DNA from: Anaspis maculata
Taxonomy: Eukaryota > Arthropoda > Insecta > Coleoptera > Scraptiidae
Direction of reading: 5' to 3'
Assembly: GCA_949128115.1 (NCBI GenBank)
Contig: OX421968.1
Location: 29,974,877 to 30,038,876, forward strand
Length of the DNA: 64,000 nucleotides
Each line of letters starts with the position of its first letter. Within the stretch, counting starts at the first letter, position 1. The position numbers and the translations under genes were made by a program. The notes under the pieces were generated by a model. The model worked only from the letters and a program-made list of their open reading frames with translations. It was not told the DNA's origin and did no database searches. Positions 12,481 through 23,919 of this stretch are shown here, in pieces.

Positions 12481-13593
12481 AATCCCCATTTATATATAGT
12501 CCCGTCAGTGAAGATCTCGTGGCATCAAAACTGAAAGAAATTTCGTGAAAGTGCAACTTGTTTGATTATGTGCGGAAAGGGATCAAGATGAGCGGTTTTG
12601 GCAAATGGTTACGTCGATAAAAGTTGTAATTGAAGAAATTTGAGCAGAAGACAATCACAATGTACCTCTTATTAAATCATAGTACTGTTAATAAAAATTT
12701 CTACAAGTTTCTAGTGTGTCCAAGGCACAAAGATCTCTCCCCGGGGTTTTAGTTCGTCCCATGTGACACATTTCTGGCAAGAAATGTACAGTGTTGAATA
12801 TTTTGCACTAATAGCCGTAAACTTCCTCACTATTTCTCTGAATCGCGAAGTGGATTTTCTAGTACAGTTGTGATATATTTTATTGGGACGGCTGCAATTA
12901 TCAAAGCGGCGATGTCAAGCACTGGCGGCTCCAGCATTTTCGAACAGGGGGTACGGTTCACCGACCAGGTGCCCTTAACATGGGGCCTACGATCAAAATA
13001 AGCCCCATGCTTCTCTCCAGTGGCGTACCCAGACTTATGGACAGCCCATAAGCCAGAACAATTATTATGGTGGTCGTGAGTAGAATTTCTCTCCACCTCC
13101 ACAGATGTTATGAGAATAGTTCCAAGATTTTATCACGCGACGCCCAAAGCGAATTTCCACAGGTAACATCAATTTCATTGGCGAGTTTTTATCACGTTAA
13201 TAATTTTTTACAAAAAATAATCCATCGGTGTAATACTTGTGGATTTTTTTTTAATTATAAGCTTGACGTCTGGCGCCCCTGATTTGCGACAGGGGGTGCG
13301 GCCGTACCGTCGTACCCCCCGTGGAGCCGCCAGTGAATTGTCAAGTCATCGGGACATGAAAGCGGCCTGAAATGTGCAGAATACGCCGATTTGATAATTG
13401 CAGCCGTGCCAATGAATGATATCATAACAACTGTACCTATGGTAGGAAGAATATTATACGTACCTATCACTATGATCGAGAGAAGAATTACAGCTTTAGC
13501 ACCTTATACAGTTCTCTCCTTAGAGTTCTTTCTCAACCTTGGTAGATATAAAAGTGACAAAACGAATAATATGCATGCAACATTGTAATATAA
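12481..13593. repeat. Unassigned region with a diverged inverted pair
   Basis: No gene was found. 12862-12960 and 13270-13440 are imperfect inverted copies sharing GGCTGCAATTATCAAA and CACTGGCGGCTCCA, so they probably belong to one decayed TIR or foldback element spanning about 12862-13440. The remainder (12481-12860, 13440-13593) holds nothing recognisable. Confidence 0.45.
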
Positions 13594-13730
13594 TAGTATA
13601 TTATTCAACAAGCGGGTAATGATTGCTTCTTACTCATGAGGATGCAGTTTGCCGCACGAGCCTTGGCGAGTGTCGTAAAGCATCCGAATGAGTAATAGCC
13701 ATTACCCGCGAGTAGAATATTATGCTTCAT
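13594..13730. repeat. Small hairpin MITE-like element
   Basis: ATATTATTCAACAAGCGGGTAATG on the left is answered by CATTACCCGCGAGTAGAATAT on the right. Inside, TTACTCATGAGGATGC pairs with GCATCCGAATGAGTAA around a loop at GCACGAGCCTTGGCGAG. A second, weaker palindrome follows at 13736-13790 (TATTGAAAAATGCAGGCAT against its complement). No coding capacity. Confidence 0.6.
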
Positions 13731-15540
13731 CCAGTCTTATTGAAAAATGCAGGCATGAATGCGCGTGATAATGCGTGCATTATTCAATAGGATTGGATAA
13801 AATAATTCACGTAATGAGCTAGCCTCTCATTTGTCTCAGACTGGCGAATACAGCAAGATTTACAGTCGGAAATTTTGCTTGAACTCTTCAGTTTTCATTG
13901 AATCGCACAGGCCATACCAAACGGAGTCATTTTGATACTATACCAACATCTCTCCGATGAAATTTGATCACCTACAGGAATTGGAATTGAAATGGGATTC
14001 AGGATAGGTGAGAGTTCTGTTCTTCACCAATGTAATGTTAATTTTACTGCTCTGTACCACTGTTGCGGACGAGGCAAGATGGAAAATATTAACAGACCGG
14101 TTAAAGCTCACGAGCTAATGAGAGTTTCTTATCGGGCAGTGGATTCGGCGGTGGACATATCAATTATCCGGTTTCCCTCGGGTTGAATTATTGTTCGATA
14201 AATAAAAAGAGAAAACCAATTTGCGTGCGGGCACTCACCATTCAATCGGACCCGAGAAACTCCCCACACCACAGCACGCCACTGGAATCAATGTCAAATT
14301 TGACGCGAGTGGCAACCTGGCAGCTGTCAATATCAGCTGGTGGTGGCGATGAGGTTATGTGGATGTGTCACATACGAAATGTGTTTGGGGGCTTCAAATG
14401 CACCTAAATTGATGGAAATGATAAACGCGGAGCTCAACCAGGTAGTCAGTACTCTGTATTGAAACGATCTTTACATAAAATAACAAGATACAAAAGTGAA
14501 AACAATAGGCGATTGAATTTAAGATCCCAGCGCCAGGTGGCCAATTACGGAACTGTCCGAAACAACTTTACAGATGACAATTTGACCTTGAACTTGACGG
14601 TTCGGATTTATAATTCAATGAACTGTCACCTCGACTGACACTTTTCAAGTTTAAAACTCGCGCTTCGTTTTCATCGTGATAAAATACCAACAAGAATTCC
14701 TGTTCTCGAGGAGATTCTGCCTAAAGGATCCAACAGCTGATGCGGACGTCCTAGGACTCTCAGGGTGTCGGTGTCAATAATAATGTGGGCGCTGAAACGA
14801 CCGGCACGTTGGAAAATACCTCTTGGATTTGATGGATTTCTTGTCTAGGACGTCGTTCTTAGCTGGCGGATGTCCATCGAAGCAGCATCCTCCCCGAAAA
14901 TGGCATGAAAATAAAAGCCTTTGCCACTCACAAGGGTGCTGTGTGCTTGTCGATGATGATGGTAAAAGGAACTCAAGGTGTGAGGTTATGTTTTAATCTT
15001 GTTTAGCTTTCAGCTTTTAGGGAAAATTTCCGGGTTCAGAGAGCGTTGTAGCCCGTATCCTGTTCCCGAGTGGCTCCCCGAAATTTTCCCTGTTTCCTTC
15101 TGGTTTCCCCCCTTCGTCCTCATCGGAATGAAAAACGTCCTTTCCTCAACCGGCTGATATATTTCGCCCCAATTTATTAGGGCTTCTTTAGAGCATCTAC
15201 ATGGTACATATGGATGTTATAATACAAAAATGTGAACTACAATAATAAACTTTTCAATTTATAACGGCTTCTCTTTCTCGGATGAATGTTTCAAGAGGGT
15301 GTACCCCGAGGTGTACCCGCACATTTCTCAACACAATTTCGAATTTTGGGGCGGATCACTAGCACTTGCTTCCATTTCAAAATCCTCTTGATTACATTTC
15401 CGTGTGCCAGTGACAATTTCTTCACTGTGGAGTCATCTCAGGAAATTACTGGAAAGCGATGTTCCGGAGTATGGAAAACTTCGGAACTTTTTTCAACTTT
15501 TGACGTACCTACTTATGTCAAATAACTCAAATATCAATTT
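13731..15540. other. No gene recognised
   Basis: Short open frames (64-79 codons) near 13992, 14183 and 15286 lack family features and splice context. A local inverted pair, GGGAAAATTTCCGGG against CCCCGAAATTTTCCC, lies at about 15018-15092. Otherwise I see ordinary AT-rich spacer. Confidence 0.35.
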
Positions 15541-16110
15541 CGCGCCACAGCCATCGTGACTGTGCGCTCCGGGCGCCGGGCCGAGCGGGTTTAAGTTGGT
15601 TCACAGATCTCACACCAGGGTGCGTAGTCCTTATTTTCTATCGCCTATAAATCGTAGGCACTACAAATACGCCACGGACTGTGCTAGCGCTCGCAGGGCA
15701 CGAGAGGGGCTCAAAGCCGCATGGGCCCAACCCACAGCAGGTTTATGTTCCCGAGGTACCAAAAGTACCGAAACGAATATTGGTGGTGGTACGTGTCGTC
15801 CTTACCTAGAGGGATGAGCTCATCTTTCTATGGGGGGCGTCTAGTTTCGCGGTACTAGTAAGGGGGACAAGGAAAATACCTACTGCAGCCTGGCTTAAAT
15901 GCGCAACAATGAGACCTCACGCGCTCTCCAGCGATGGACGTTCTTGGTGTACCCTGGCTGACGGCCTATGGTTGCTCCGGGTTTGACTTCCTCGGTAACA
16001 CGTAGAGCTAACTTCGCTGTTGCCAGCTGATATGCCGCGCTCTTTGGCGTCTAGGAGGGCATACGGTGGTGCAGTTCACTTTCTGTGGACTCCAGTCACG
16101 GCTGTCGTTG
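15541..16110. other. GC-rich block of unknown origin
   Basis: Base composition changes sharply to GC-rich, with CTCCGGGCGCCGGGCCGAGC near its start and several GGTACC-type words. A GGCCGAGCGGGTTTAAG word resembles a tRNA Leu/Ser A box, but no matching B box or cloverleaf follows. It could be the 5' part of a retrotransposon or a SINE head, but I cannot assign it. No convincing open frame. Confidence 0.3.
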
Positions 16111-17810
16111 TGGGAGACAAGATGGAAACAATGTCCGATGAAAAAGTCAGTCTCGAGACCGAGTCAGAATGGTGAAGTGTCACTTGATTTGTACTTTGGG
16201 GGATGGTGGTAACCCCTTTTGTACTTGAAAAGGTAAGTACAAAGAGCCTGCAAATTGCAGCGGATAAATAAAAATGAAAGAGAGAATTTAATGACAATCC
16301 CGAGGAATACTATCGACATACCCTTTTGATGTAATGGGCTCGGAGTGAGATTTCCTAGGCAAAGCTGGCGTGGGCGAACAATATAACAGTTTTGCTAAAA
16401 TCCCCAATTGCGACGAGGGCCGAGCACTAGGACCACTTTTACTCTTTTTGAAAAGGCGAAGAGCGTGTCAAAATGTCTGCTTTAGGTAGTAGTTGATAAG
16501 AGTTTTTCCCCACAAAAACTCTATCAAAGCATGACCGCCGAAATTATTTATTCGCTGTGGGATCTTTTACAGTTGGGAAATAAATGTAAACTGAAGGAAA
16601 TGATGAAAAGCAATAAAATAAAATTCAACAAAAAAACCAAAATAATAGAAAGAAAAATTTGTGTAACAGTAATAGATACAGGAAAGTGTGATTGTGATTG
16701 AAAACAACAGAACAATAAAGAAAAATGTAGGTAAGAGCGTGTCCCACAATCGCATAAACGCAAACGTGCTAATCTTCAAATAAGTTGCATCCCATATCAG
16801 CCCACAGTCGACTCAGATGCTCTACATCAGTGGGACGGGACGCTCTTTTATGCAGAAAATCAGACCTTGCAAGAGTTTACTCCTAATCAACATGCAAAAT
16901 TTCTTCTACACTGATGAAAAGTAACCGAAGTCTGAGGTCTGAGAGGCAAAGATCGAGAAGTCTGACCTCCAAACACCACTGAGAAACAGCGTACACACAC
17001 GGTAGAGCGCGCATTCCTCTATCACGGTTATTTCTGGTAACGTAATATGTAACCTGACTTATCTTTTAGCTCAAATACAAATTCTGAAACAACTTGCAGT
17101 AGGTATGTATGTATTTTCGACGGTTTTTTATGGTTTTGCGAGTTGTATACATGCCTGAAATCGGTTTTGCTAATTGGGGGGGGGGAGGCTTTTATTTCTT
17201 CGGGAAAATGTAGTGATTCTGCTCTCCGGATTACTCACATGGTGGACACACAGAAAGTCCTAGAAGTGGTTTTCCACAACCCTTCTCAGAATTCAAAAAA
17301 AATTTCCGATATCAGCACTATAGGTAAATTGAGTATTGAGGCCAAAATTTAGGTTGGATTGAGTCGAGGTAGGCTTTAATCGAATTGTCATGGTTAAGGT
17401 GACCAGATTTGTCAGTGAAAAAATCGGAACATTCCACGTTCACACAATATCTCACGAGGCAGAGCCCCCGAGATGCGCCGCAGGCGATTTTTTTTCGAAA
17501 AAGGAGGGTGGCCAACTTCTATTAGCTGATTTAGAACTCCCAGGCACCTACCTACCATCTATTCCGCATTTTTTCGCGTCTGTTCATTGTTGGATAGACA
17601 TGCAACAGACACCGATATTTGGAGATATTTTCTGAAACTTAGGTTTTCTGATCATTTTTTGCAAAAAAAAAAAACAGTAGACTTCAAGGAGGGCGGGTAA
17701 GTGCTGTCCCTTGCCCCCTTCTCAAGCATCAACGGTGTCCATAATAATACCCACCCCTAATAAGAAAATAATGTTGATAATAAAATAATGCTTCTTTGAA
17801 ACAACATGTA
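16111..17810. other. No gene recognised
   Basis: AT-rich spacer. The minus-strand open frames at 16076-16297 and 16548-16779 are low-complexity and hydrophobic, with no family signal. A run of about ten G lies near 17177-17186. Nothing else is supported. Confidence 0.35.
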
Positions 17811-18560
17811 CAAGGTGCTCACGATAAAATTCACCCCCCCTCTAGAAGATTCCCCTTTGAGATATTTTGAAAAACTAAAAACTTTTTCTTAACAAATTTT
17901 CCCAGGGATCTTGAATCGATCGTCTAAAAGTTTTCAATTGGTACCGTATACAGGGTGTGACATGTAACTTTTTTATTTCAAATACAACACCCTATATTTT
18001 AATACGTCATTTGATGGAGCCTTTCTTTCTGATTACAAAAATATATAACATCAATGATTTACTTTGACAAGAGGCTGTCAAAAAAATTATAAAATAGGTA
18101 GTCAAAAAAATCAAAAATTAAAAATTACGCGACACCCTGTATTAGAAACGAATTGGACCATTTTTCCATGCAGAGTTGAATTCCGCAGATAAAATGCTAC
18201 GAAAATAACTTTTTTTTTAAGTGAACTGTAGAAACCAAAGCCATCTTGCCGCGAAACAAAATTATGTGACTACCTATTTTATTATTTTTTCAACAACTTA
18301 CTTGTCAAAATAAATCATGAGTGTCATATATATTTGTAATCAGAAAAAAAGGCTTAATCAAATAACGGAATAAAATATAGGGTGTTGCATTCAAAATAAA
18401 AAAGTTACATATCACACCCTGTATACGGTACCAATTAGAAACTTTTAGAGGATCGATTTAAGGTCCCTGGGAAAAATCGTGAAGAAAAAGTTTTTAGTTT
18501 TTCGAAATATCTCAAAGGGGAATCAACTGAAGGGGGGTGAATTTTATCGTGAACACCCTG
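17811..18560. mobile_element. TA-flanked foldback MITE, 750 bp
   Basis: The ends are near-perfect inverted repeats (CAAGGTGCTCACGATAAAAT on the left, CAGGGTGTTCACGATAAAAT complemented on the right). Arms extend about 280 bp inward to a centre near 18180. TA dinucleotides flank both ends (17809-17810 and 18561-18562), consistent with the TA duplication of the IS630/Tc1/mariner superfamily. It encodes no transposase, so it would need one in trans. Confidence 0.8.
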
Positions 18561-18954
18561 TACCGAGTACTGTAACATGATCAAAGACTTTCTCACTCAA
18601 GGGAGGCTGTGGTCCTGGTCATTGGCAGGCAAACGAGGCTGATTTTGGCAAGGCGACACAGTCTCCCTTGAATAAGGGAGTTTTTTGATCTTACGGTACA
18701 TTCTGCAGACAGTCGAGATTGCATAGCATGTGTGCCAGTCGAAATAAATTCAATCTTGTAAATAAACTACAATCTACATAATTTTCAAACAAGTCTACCA
18801 AAAATATAGAAGAGGTGAAAAAAATTGAAATGTTCGTTGCGCAAATCGGAAATTGGAGTATTTACGGATTAGTTACTCAAATCGGAACATTTACGGAACA
18901 GAAAGTGTAATCGGAAAGTGTCTCCCGAAAACGGTACAGTTCCGATCAAATCGG

Positions 18955-20230
18955 AACGTCTGGTCACCTTAGTCATGGTCGAAATGTCAATAATTGATAC
19001 CTTGCAGGCCACTATACGACCAAATGCCAACTTTCAAAGTTTGGCTGCCATCGAGGCTGCCATTTTGGAAAAAAGGCCCAAATGCCCAAAATATCAGACG
19101 GATCGAGTCAGGGGTGACTTAAGTCCACTCGTCATGCTCAAAATGTTAAGAATTGATACTTTGAGCGCCACTGTACGGCCAATTGTCAATTTTCAACATT
19201 TGGCCGCCATTTTGAAAAAACGGGCCTATACAGGTGTCCGTTTTTCGAGACTAAGCATGGGTATCTCGCTTATCTTGAGAGATGCAAAGTCAGTTGAATT
19301 AGGAAAAAGTTGCGCATTTTTATGACGATCAATGATCCAAAAAGAAATTTGACGTATCGATTTTCGTTTTTCAGATAACGTGAAAAAGCAGGAATTGGAA
19401 TTTTTGTTTTAATTTTTTATTCAACAAACGGTTGACGGTGGCCTTTTCTAATCTAAACATTGTCAGGACACTTTTTCAAGGGGAATCCAAAGCTGCCAAA
19501 ATCTTTATTCTAGCGTTGGCGACATTGGTTACAACGATGTGCCAAATGTCATTAATGAATAAATGTTTAACATTTACGTTTTTTCTTATTGTCGGTGCTG
19601 ATTTTGTTTCCAAAGCACTCTTTGAAAAATAAAAATTTTTTTTTGCTCAAAAGCATGGATTTAACAGTGGCATGTGACACATCGTTGTAACCAGAAAAAA
19701 TATTGTATTCAAAAATGTCAAAATCCAATATGGCGCCCATTAGAGAAAAAAGTTGAATGTCATATCTCGGTTGTTTTGAAAGCTAGAATGAAGATTTTGG
19801 CAACATTGAATTCTCCTTAGAAAAGTGCCTTCACAATGTCCTAATTAGAAAAGGCTACCTTCAACCGTTTTTCAAATAAAAAATAAAAACAAAAATTACA
19901 AATTTCAGTTTTTTTTTCGATATCTCGAAAACTAAAACTGACAAGTCAAATATCTTCTTGGATCATTGATCGTCATGAAAATTCGCAACTTTTTTCTAAT
20001 TTAACCGACTCTGTATATCTAAAGATAAGCGAGATACCCATGCTTTGTCTCGAAAAACGGACACCTGTATAACGGATTCCGTCGAATTTTTTTTTTTTTG
20101 AACATCGGACAAAATTTCTTCTTATGGTCCCTAGAGACTATGTACCGAGTTTCATAACTCTACTCAAAAGTGCAGTATCCAAGGGATTTTCGTCGCGTAC
20201 TGTCCGGCGTCCCCACTATACCCTTTAAAC
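18955..20230. repeat. Compound repeat with a ~0.85 kb foldback core
   Basis: 19226-19540 and about 19770-20073 are inverted copies sharing CAGGTGTCCGTTTTTCGAGA, GCATGGGTATCTCGCTTATC and ATGACGATCAATGATCCAA, with the centre near 19650. Outside the core, 18960-19220 carries two ~165 bp units (CTGCCATTTTGGAAAA-type words) and 20060-20220 carries the unit shared with 12058-12240. The 135-codon open frame at 18918-19325 lies across these repeats and is not a credible gene. Confidence 0.65.
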
Positions 20231-20839
20231 CATATCTTAAAGAAAGCCATAATTAATTTTAAAAAAAATCTCGTGTTTCTCGTGCTCTTGGCTGAATTCT
20301 ACATAGGTACCGCTCTGGACTTTGGATGCGATACTTTTGAGATAGTCTGTATGCATATTGATATGATATATTCCTTGTTGTAAGGAAACAGTGTTAGTGC
20401 CATACAAAACGTAACCGCCAGACGTTTAAAACAAAGTATGCGAACGCGCTGCGTCCGGACGTCGCGGCGAGACGCTGCGTAGTCGCTACCAAATCAAACC
20501 GGCTGCGTTGCGTATTTTCATAGAGCGGCCATTAAAGGTAGAGTGAATCTCCCCCGGCAGAGTTACTAAAAAAAATCTGACAAGACTCATCATCAAAAAT
20601 TGTATTTTGTTTTTAAAGCAGGATCCCTCGACGTGAATGCGTATGCCGTATAGAACTAATGCTGCCTTATACGCGTATCGAGTATTTGCGAGAAGGAAGA
20701 GCCGGCGGAAAAGTTTTCGGTTCGAAATATAAAACCAGCCTCCGGGCACTCACATAATATGCCGTGTTTGTTTATTTTTGGGACTAATATAAGACGTTAT
20801 ACAGAATATCGCAATAAAGATATGAAACTTTAAACTTAC
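20231..20839. other. Spacer, probably intron of the Kazal gene
   Basis: It lies directly 3' (minus strand) of the last Kazal exon and begins with its donor site. A word at about 20315-20345 (GGATGCGATACTTTTGAGA) also occurs in the foldback arm near 6285. No further Kazal-type exon is visible here or in 1-20231, so the gene probably continues beyond the left edge or ends in an exon I cannot recognise. Confidence 0.4.
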
Positions 20840-21268
20840 TGCATGGGCCGTCGTAAAGGACTGTAATATCGCGGCGATGTTTGCAGGCTTCCAGCCTGAG
20901 TTTACATTCGTTGCCATAGGATATGCCATCGGATCCGCAGACGGGTTCGAATTCTGCGGGACAGACGGGGCATTCGCAGTGGGCCGTGCCGGACTTTTCG
21001 ACGCAGGTAGCGCCGTACTGGCACTCGTGCTCGCTGCAAGGACCTTTCTCGCCGCAAACGCCCGCATAGGCGATCTCAATGGTCGTCCTTGCTAGACATC
21101 CTGCCCGCTTCAGCTCGCATTCGGAAGGGTAGGTGCGTCCATCCTTGGAGCACACGGGCCTCATGATCGGCTCGCACGTGGGCGGACAGTGACAGTGCGC
21201 TATGCCAAATTTACTTATGGCGCATTCTTCGCCCAAAGTACATCGCACGCTCATACATGGATTTATAC
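20840..21268 (-). CDS. Agrin-like gene, exon 4: two follistatin/Kazal modules
   Basis: The exon encodes two tandem cysteine-rich modules. In each, a short follistatin-like half (CMSVRCTLGEECAISKFG, then CSEHECQYGATC) precedes a Kazal half (PVCSKDGRTYPSECEL and PVCGSDGISYGNECKL). Kazal modules fold as small disulfide-bonded domains in protease inhibitors and in matrix proteins such as agrin and follistatin. The acceptor TTTATTGCAG ends at 21269 and a consensus GTAAGT donor follows 20840. The length of 429 nt is a multiple of three and both borders are phase 1, the usual pattern for shuffled extracellular modules. Joined to the preceding exon it reads in frame. It is not terminal, because no stop precedes the donor, and the next exon was not found. 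Confidence 0.85.
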
Positions 21269-21433
21269 CTGCAATAAACCACCCAACTCTATATGGATAT
21301 TGCAAATTTCCCATCAGCTTTACGGCCGCGCCATCCATCAACCGTTACTATTATCTCCGACAAGTTTTATATTACTAAAGGCGGTTCTAAAATATGGCAC
21401 TAAAAAAATGAAACAACATAAATACGTAATAAC

Positions 21434-21649
21434 CTGAGCTGCATTTGCCGCGGTAGATGATGTTAAGGTTCTTCCTCGTCCTGCAGGCCTCCTGGCGCAG
21501 CGTGCACTCGTTGGAGTAGGTTTTGCCGTCCGATCCACAGACGGGAGTGAACTCTAAAGGGCAAGTGTCCCCGCACCTGCAAATCGGATTGCGGTGTTCG
21601 TCCAACTGGCACACCTCGGGCTCGGCACATTCCACTCCAGCGCAAGGAT
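21434..21649 (-). CDS. Agrin-like gene, exon 3: one follistatin/Kazal module
   Basis: 216 nt encode one module: the follistatin half CAGVECAEPEVCQLDE and the Kazal half PVCGSDGKTYSNECTLRQEA, ending at KCSS. The acceptor is TTTGGATTCAG just upstream of 21649, and the donor GTTATT follows 21434, weaker than GTAAGT but in phase. Both borders are phase 1. Intron 3, to the next exon, is only 165 bp. The spacing of the cysteines and the VCGSDG-TY--EC core are what identify the family. The agrin-like assignment rests on the several linked modules rather than on this exon alone. Confidence 0.85.
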
Positions 21650-21733
21650 CTGAATCCAAACAATAAAGCAATTATTAATATTTTTTTCGCGGTCAAGTAT
21701 CGGGAGTGCTTTATTCCGCTTTATGCTATCAAA

Positions 21734-22404
21734 TCGGGGGTACCGTGGGGAAGCGTCTTGGGCCATTTCTGTACCTATTAGCAGACCTTCCTACAACTGT
21801 CAGCACGGTTTTGGCGACGTTCGCGGACGACACGGCCATCATGGCATCCCACACAGCACCAGAAATGGCACGTAACCTGCAGAAACACCTGAACAAAATC
21901 AAAGAATGGCTGAAGCTCTGGCGGATCAAGGTGAACGACTCCAAGTCCGTCCACGCCATCTTCACTTCGAACACGAGAACGTGCCCACCTGTCACACTGA
22001 ACTCCATCCTCCATCAAGCAACTTCAACAAGCGGAAGAGGTGAAATATCTGGGAATGCATCTAGATAGAAAATTGACGTGGTTACCACACATCAGGGCCA
22101 AAAGAAAACAGCTGGAGCTCAAGTTTTCGCAGATGTACTGATTGCTGGGAAGAAAATCTCAGTTGTCAACAAACGACAAGATCCTCTCATATACAAGGCC
22201 ATCTTGAAGCCGATACAAACATACACGCTTCAACTGTGGGGCGCCGCTAGCGCTACAAACATCGCCAAAATACAAGTTTTCCAGTCCAAAGCTCTAAAGA
22301 CCGCTATTGGCGTACCGCGTTACTTTCCAAATACCGTGGTGTACCGGCTAACGAAAATTCCTACAGTTTCGGAAGAGATCACGAGATTCAGCACAATAAT
22401 ATAA
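21734..22404 (+). pseudogene. Jockey-type LINE reverse transcriptase remnant
   Basis: The plus strand reads GVPWGSVLG (the usual GVPQGSVLGP block), then in another frame LGPFLYLLADLPTTVS and TFADDTAIMAS, which contains the FADD catalytic aspartates. After that come KIKEWLKLWRIKVNDSKS and, in a further frame, VKYLG-type and LQLWGAAS blocks. Order and spacing match the palm and thumb of Jockey-like polymerases. At least three frameshifts break it and both ends are missing. It lies in intron 2 of the Kazal gene, antisense to it. Dead copy. Confidence 0.8.
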
Positions 22405-22539
22405 AGATCACCCCAACCGCCGTTAACCGTTAACATCCTTGCCGCCCGAAGCGTCAAGCGTCTTAGACCGGTCGCTTACTCACAAGAAACACAGAGAACT
22501 GAGAAGACAAAAAATAAAATCAAGAAATAACATCATTTG

Positions 22540-22759
22540 AAAATCAGCCGGCACTATGTGGGCAGCCCAAGCATATACCTTACGTACAGCTTCATTAGCT
22601 CTTGTATATCCAACTGCAGAATACAATGCTTCAGTATGGTAAAAAAGCTCACATGTGAGCAAAGTCGACGTACCCTTGAAAACCACTATGAGAATGATCA
22701 CTGGCACTTTGAAGTCTACTCTTGGCTTGGCTTGGCATATCTTGGCTACATGTTCTAGC
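22540..22759 (+). pseudogene. LINE polymerase C-terminal fragment, 5' half
   Basis: From 22556 the frame reads MWAAQAYTLRTASLALVYPT and AEYNASVW, then a stop, then SSHVSKVDV and TMRMITGTLKST. This is the C-terminal region of a family of insect non-LTR polymerases (LRTAALALVYSTAEYC-like). The reading continues after the hAT-like insertion at 22760-23223. Stops and frame changes mark it as dead. The copy lies in intron 2 of the Kazal gene. Confidence 0.7.
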
Positions 22760-23223
22760 CAGGGATGGCACGGAATAAAACCCACTTGAAAAACCTACCG
22801 GGTTTTTGACACAAAAGCCCCCATTGAATTTTTATCAAAAACCCACGCAAAAACCCTGGCAAAAACCCACACCAAAATTCTTATGAAATGTGTTTTTTTT
22901 CTTCAGTTTTTAGTACTCTCACTGTGCCCATATTGTGTCGTCTCAAACGAGTTCTAGGCCTAAGAAGAGTTTTGGAGAGGGTGACCCGGGAAAATTTTTG
23001 TGTAACAGTTATCAGCCCTAACTTCGAAGAATACAGATGAGCCATGAAAGTGGCTGTCGTACAAACTCGCTTCCGATTTACAGAGGCTTGTCGTTCATCG
23101 GTTGCAACTGTGCATTGATTTGCAATTTTCACAACAAAATATAGATGGCGCCATACAAAAACCCCATCAATATCTCAAAAACCCACCCACTTTTTCTGAA
23201 TATATGGGTTTTTGCCAACCCTG
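22760..23223. mobile_element. Non-autonomous hAT-like element with 8 bp TSD
   Basis: The ends are CAGGGATGGCA on the left and the complement of CAGGGTTGGCAAAAACCC on the right. The CAGGG start and 8 bp duplication are hallmarks of hAT transposons. The flanks are GTTCTAGC (22752-22759) and ATTCTAGC (23224-23231), matching at 7 of 8. Internal sequence has further AAAACCC repeats near both ends and no transposase. Removing the element and one duplication lets the interrupted LINE frame run on as VLAHVAPPNLSRQQAAVKE, which confirms the junctions. Confidence 0.88.
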
Positions 23224-23231
23224 ATTCTAGC

Positions 23232-23560
23232 CCATGTTGCTCCTCCGAATCTCAGCCGTCAACAGGCAGCAGTAAAAGAATGACAGAAAATCAGCCTCAT
23301 GAACCCAGCACGTTGTCCCATTCATATGGTTCTCAACAATCTTCTACGTATGCGACTGAGTTATCGTGCCCCAATATGGAAAAATCCAGTTCTGACAGCT
23401 CAAACACCGTTTGACTTGACTGAAGAATGGAGAACCACGTACACTGTTGCTGATAACTACTATCATTGCATTCAACCCCGTTCAAAAACCGTTATCTGGG
23501 ATGCAATTTCCCAAAAATACCTGGTGCCGACTGAATTGTGTAAGAACAGGCCACGCCAGA
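23232..23560 (+). pseudogene. LINE polymerase C-terminal fragment, 3' half
   Basis: It continues the fragment left of the hAT insertion: APPNLSRQQAAVKE, PARCPIHMVLNNLLRMRLSY, then RAPIWKNPVL and FDLTEEWRTTY. This tail is characteristic of the same insect LINE family. There is at least one in-frame stop near 23280. It ends at a GATA run that most likely belongs to the opposite-strand LINE next to it. Confidence 0.7.
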
Positions 23561-23562
23561 TG

Positions 23563-23915
23563 ATAGATAGATAGATAGTTTATTATTCGTTCATATTATT
23601 ACCATACATAATGTGGTGTTGGACCCGTCCAGCAACAAAAAAAAAATAGATAAAAACATATGTACAAATACAATTTATAAATATGATCAAACAACAACAT
23701 ACGTAGTGAAGAATAAATAACAAATAAATAAATAACAAATAAACAAGTAAATTAAGACATACATACACACATTAAAAATTTGCATCATCGCTCAGGAATT
23801 CCTCAACCGAGTAGTACGCTTTATTAATTAAGAATTGTTTTAGCTTTACTTTCATAATTCTAAGCGGTAGACTTCTTGATGTCGTAGATATGTGATTGAA
23901 TATTTTCATGATGTT
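23563..23915 (-). pseudogene. LINE-C 3' end: polymerase tail, 3' UTR and (CTAT)n
   Basis: On the minus strand the frame reads YNIMKIFNHISTTSRSLPLR, KVKLKQFLINKAYYSVEEFL, and then a stop at 23772. The AYYSVEEFL ending is typical of CR1/Jockey-like LINE ORF2 tails. A ~190 bp 3' UTR follows, then AATAATAAA and a CTAT microsatellite tail (plus-strand GATA run, 23561-23578). The body of this LINE continues at 24905-25195 beyond an LTR-like insertion. Confidence 0.8.
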
Positions 23916-23919
23916 ATAT

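Noticed and set aside
15541..16110. GC-rich block as rRNA or tRNA gene
   Set aside because: Only one A-box-like word matches; no B box, cloverleaf or recognisable rRNA core sequence follows.
18918..19325. 135-codon plus-strand open frame
   Set aside because: Made of diverged repeat units shared with 12058-12480 and a foldback arm; no family signal.
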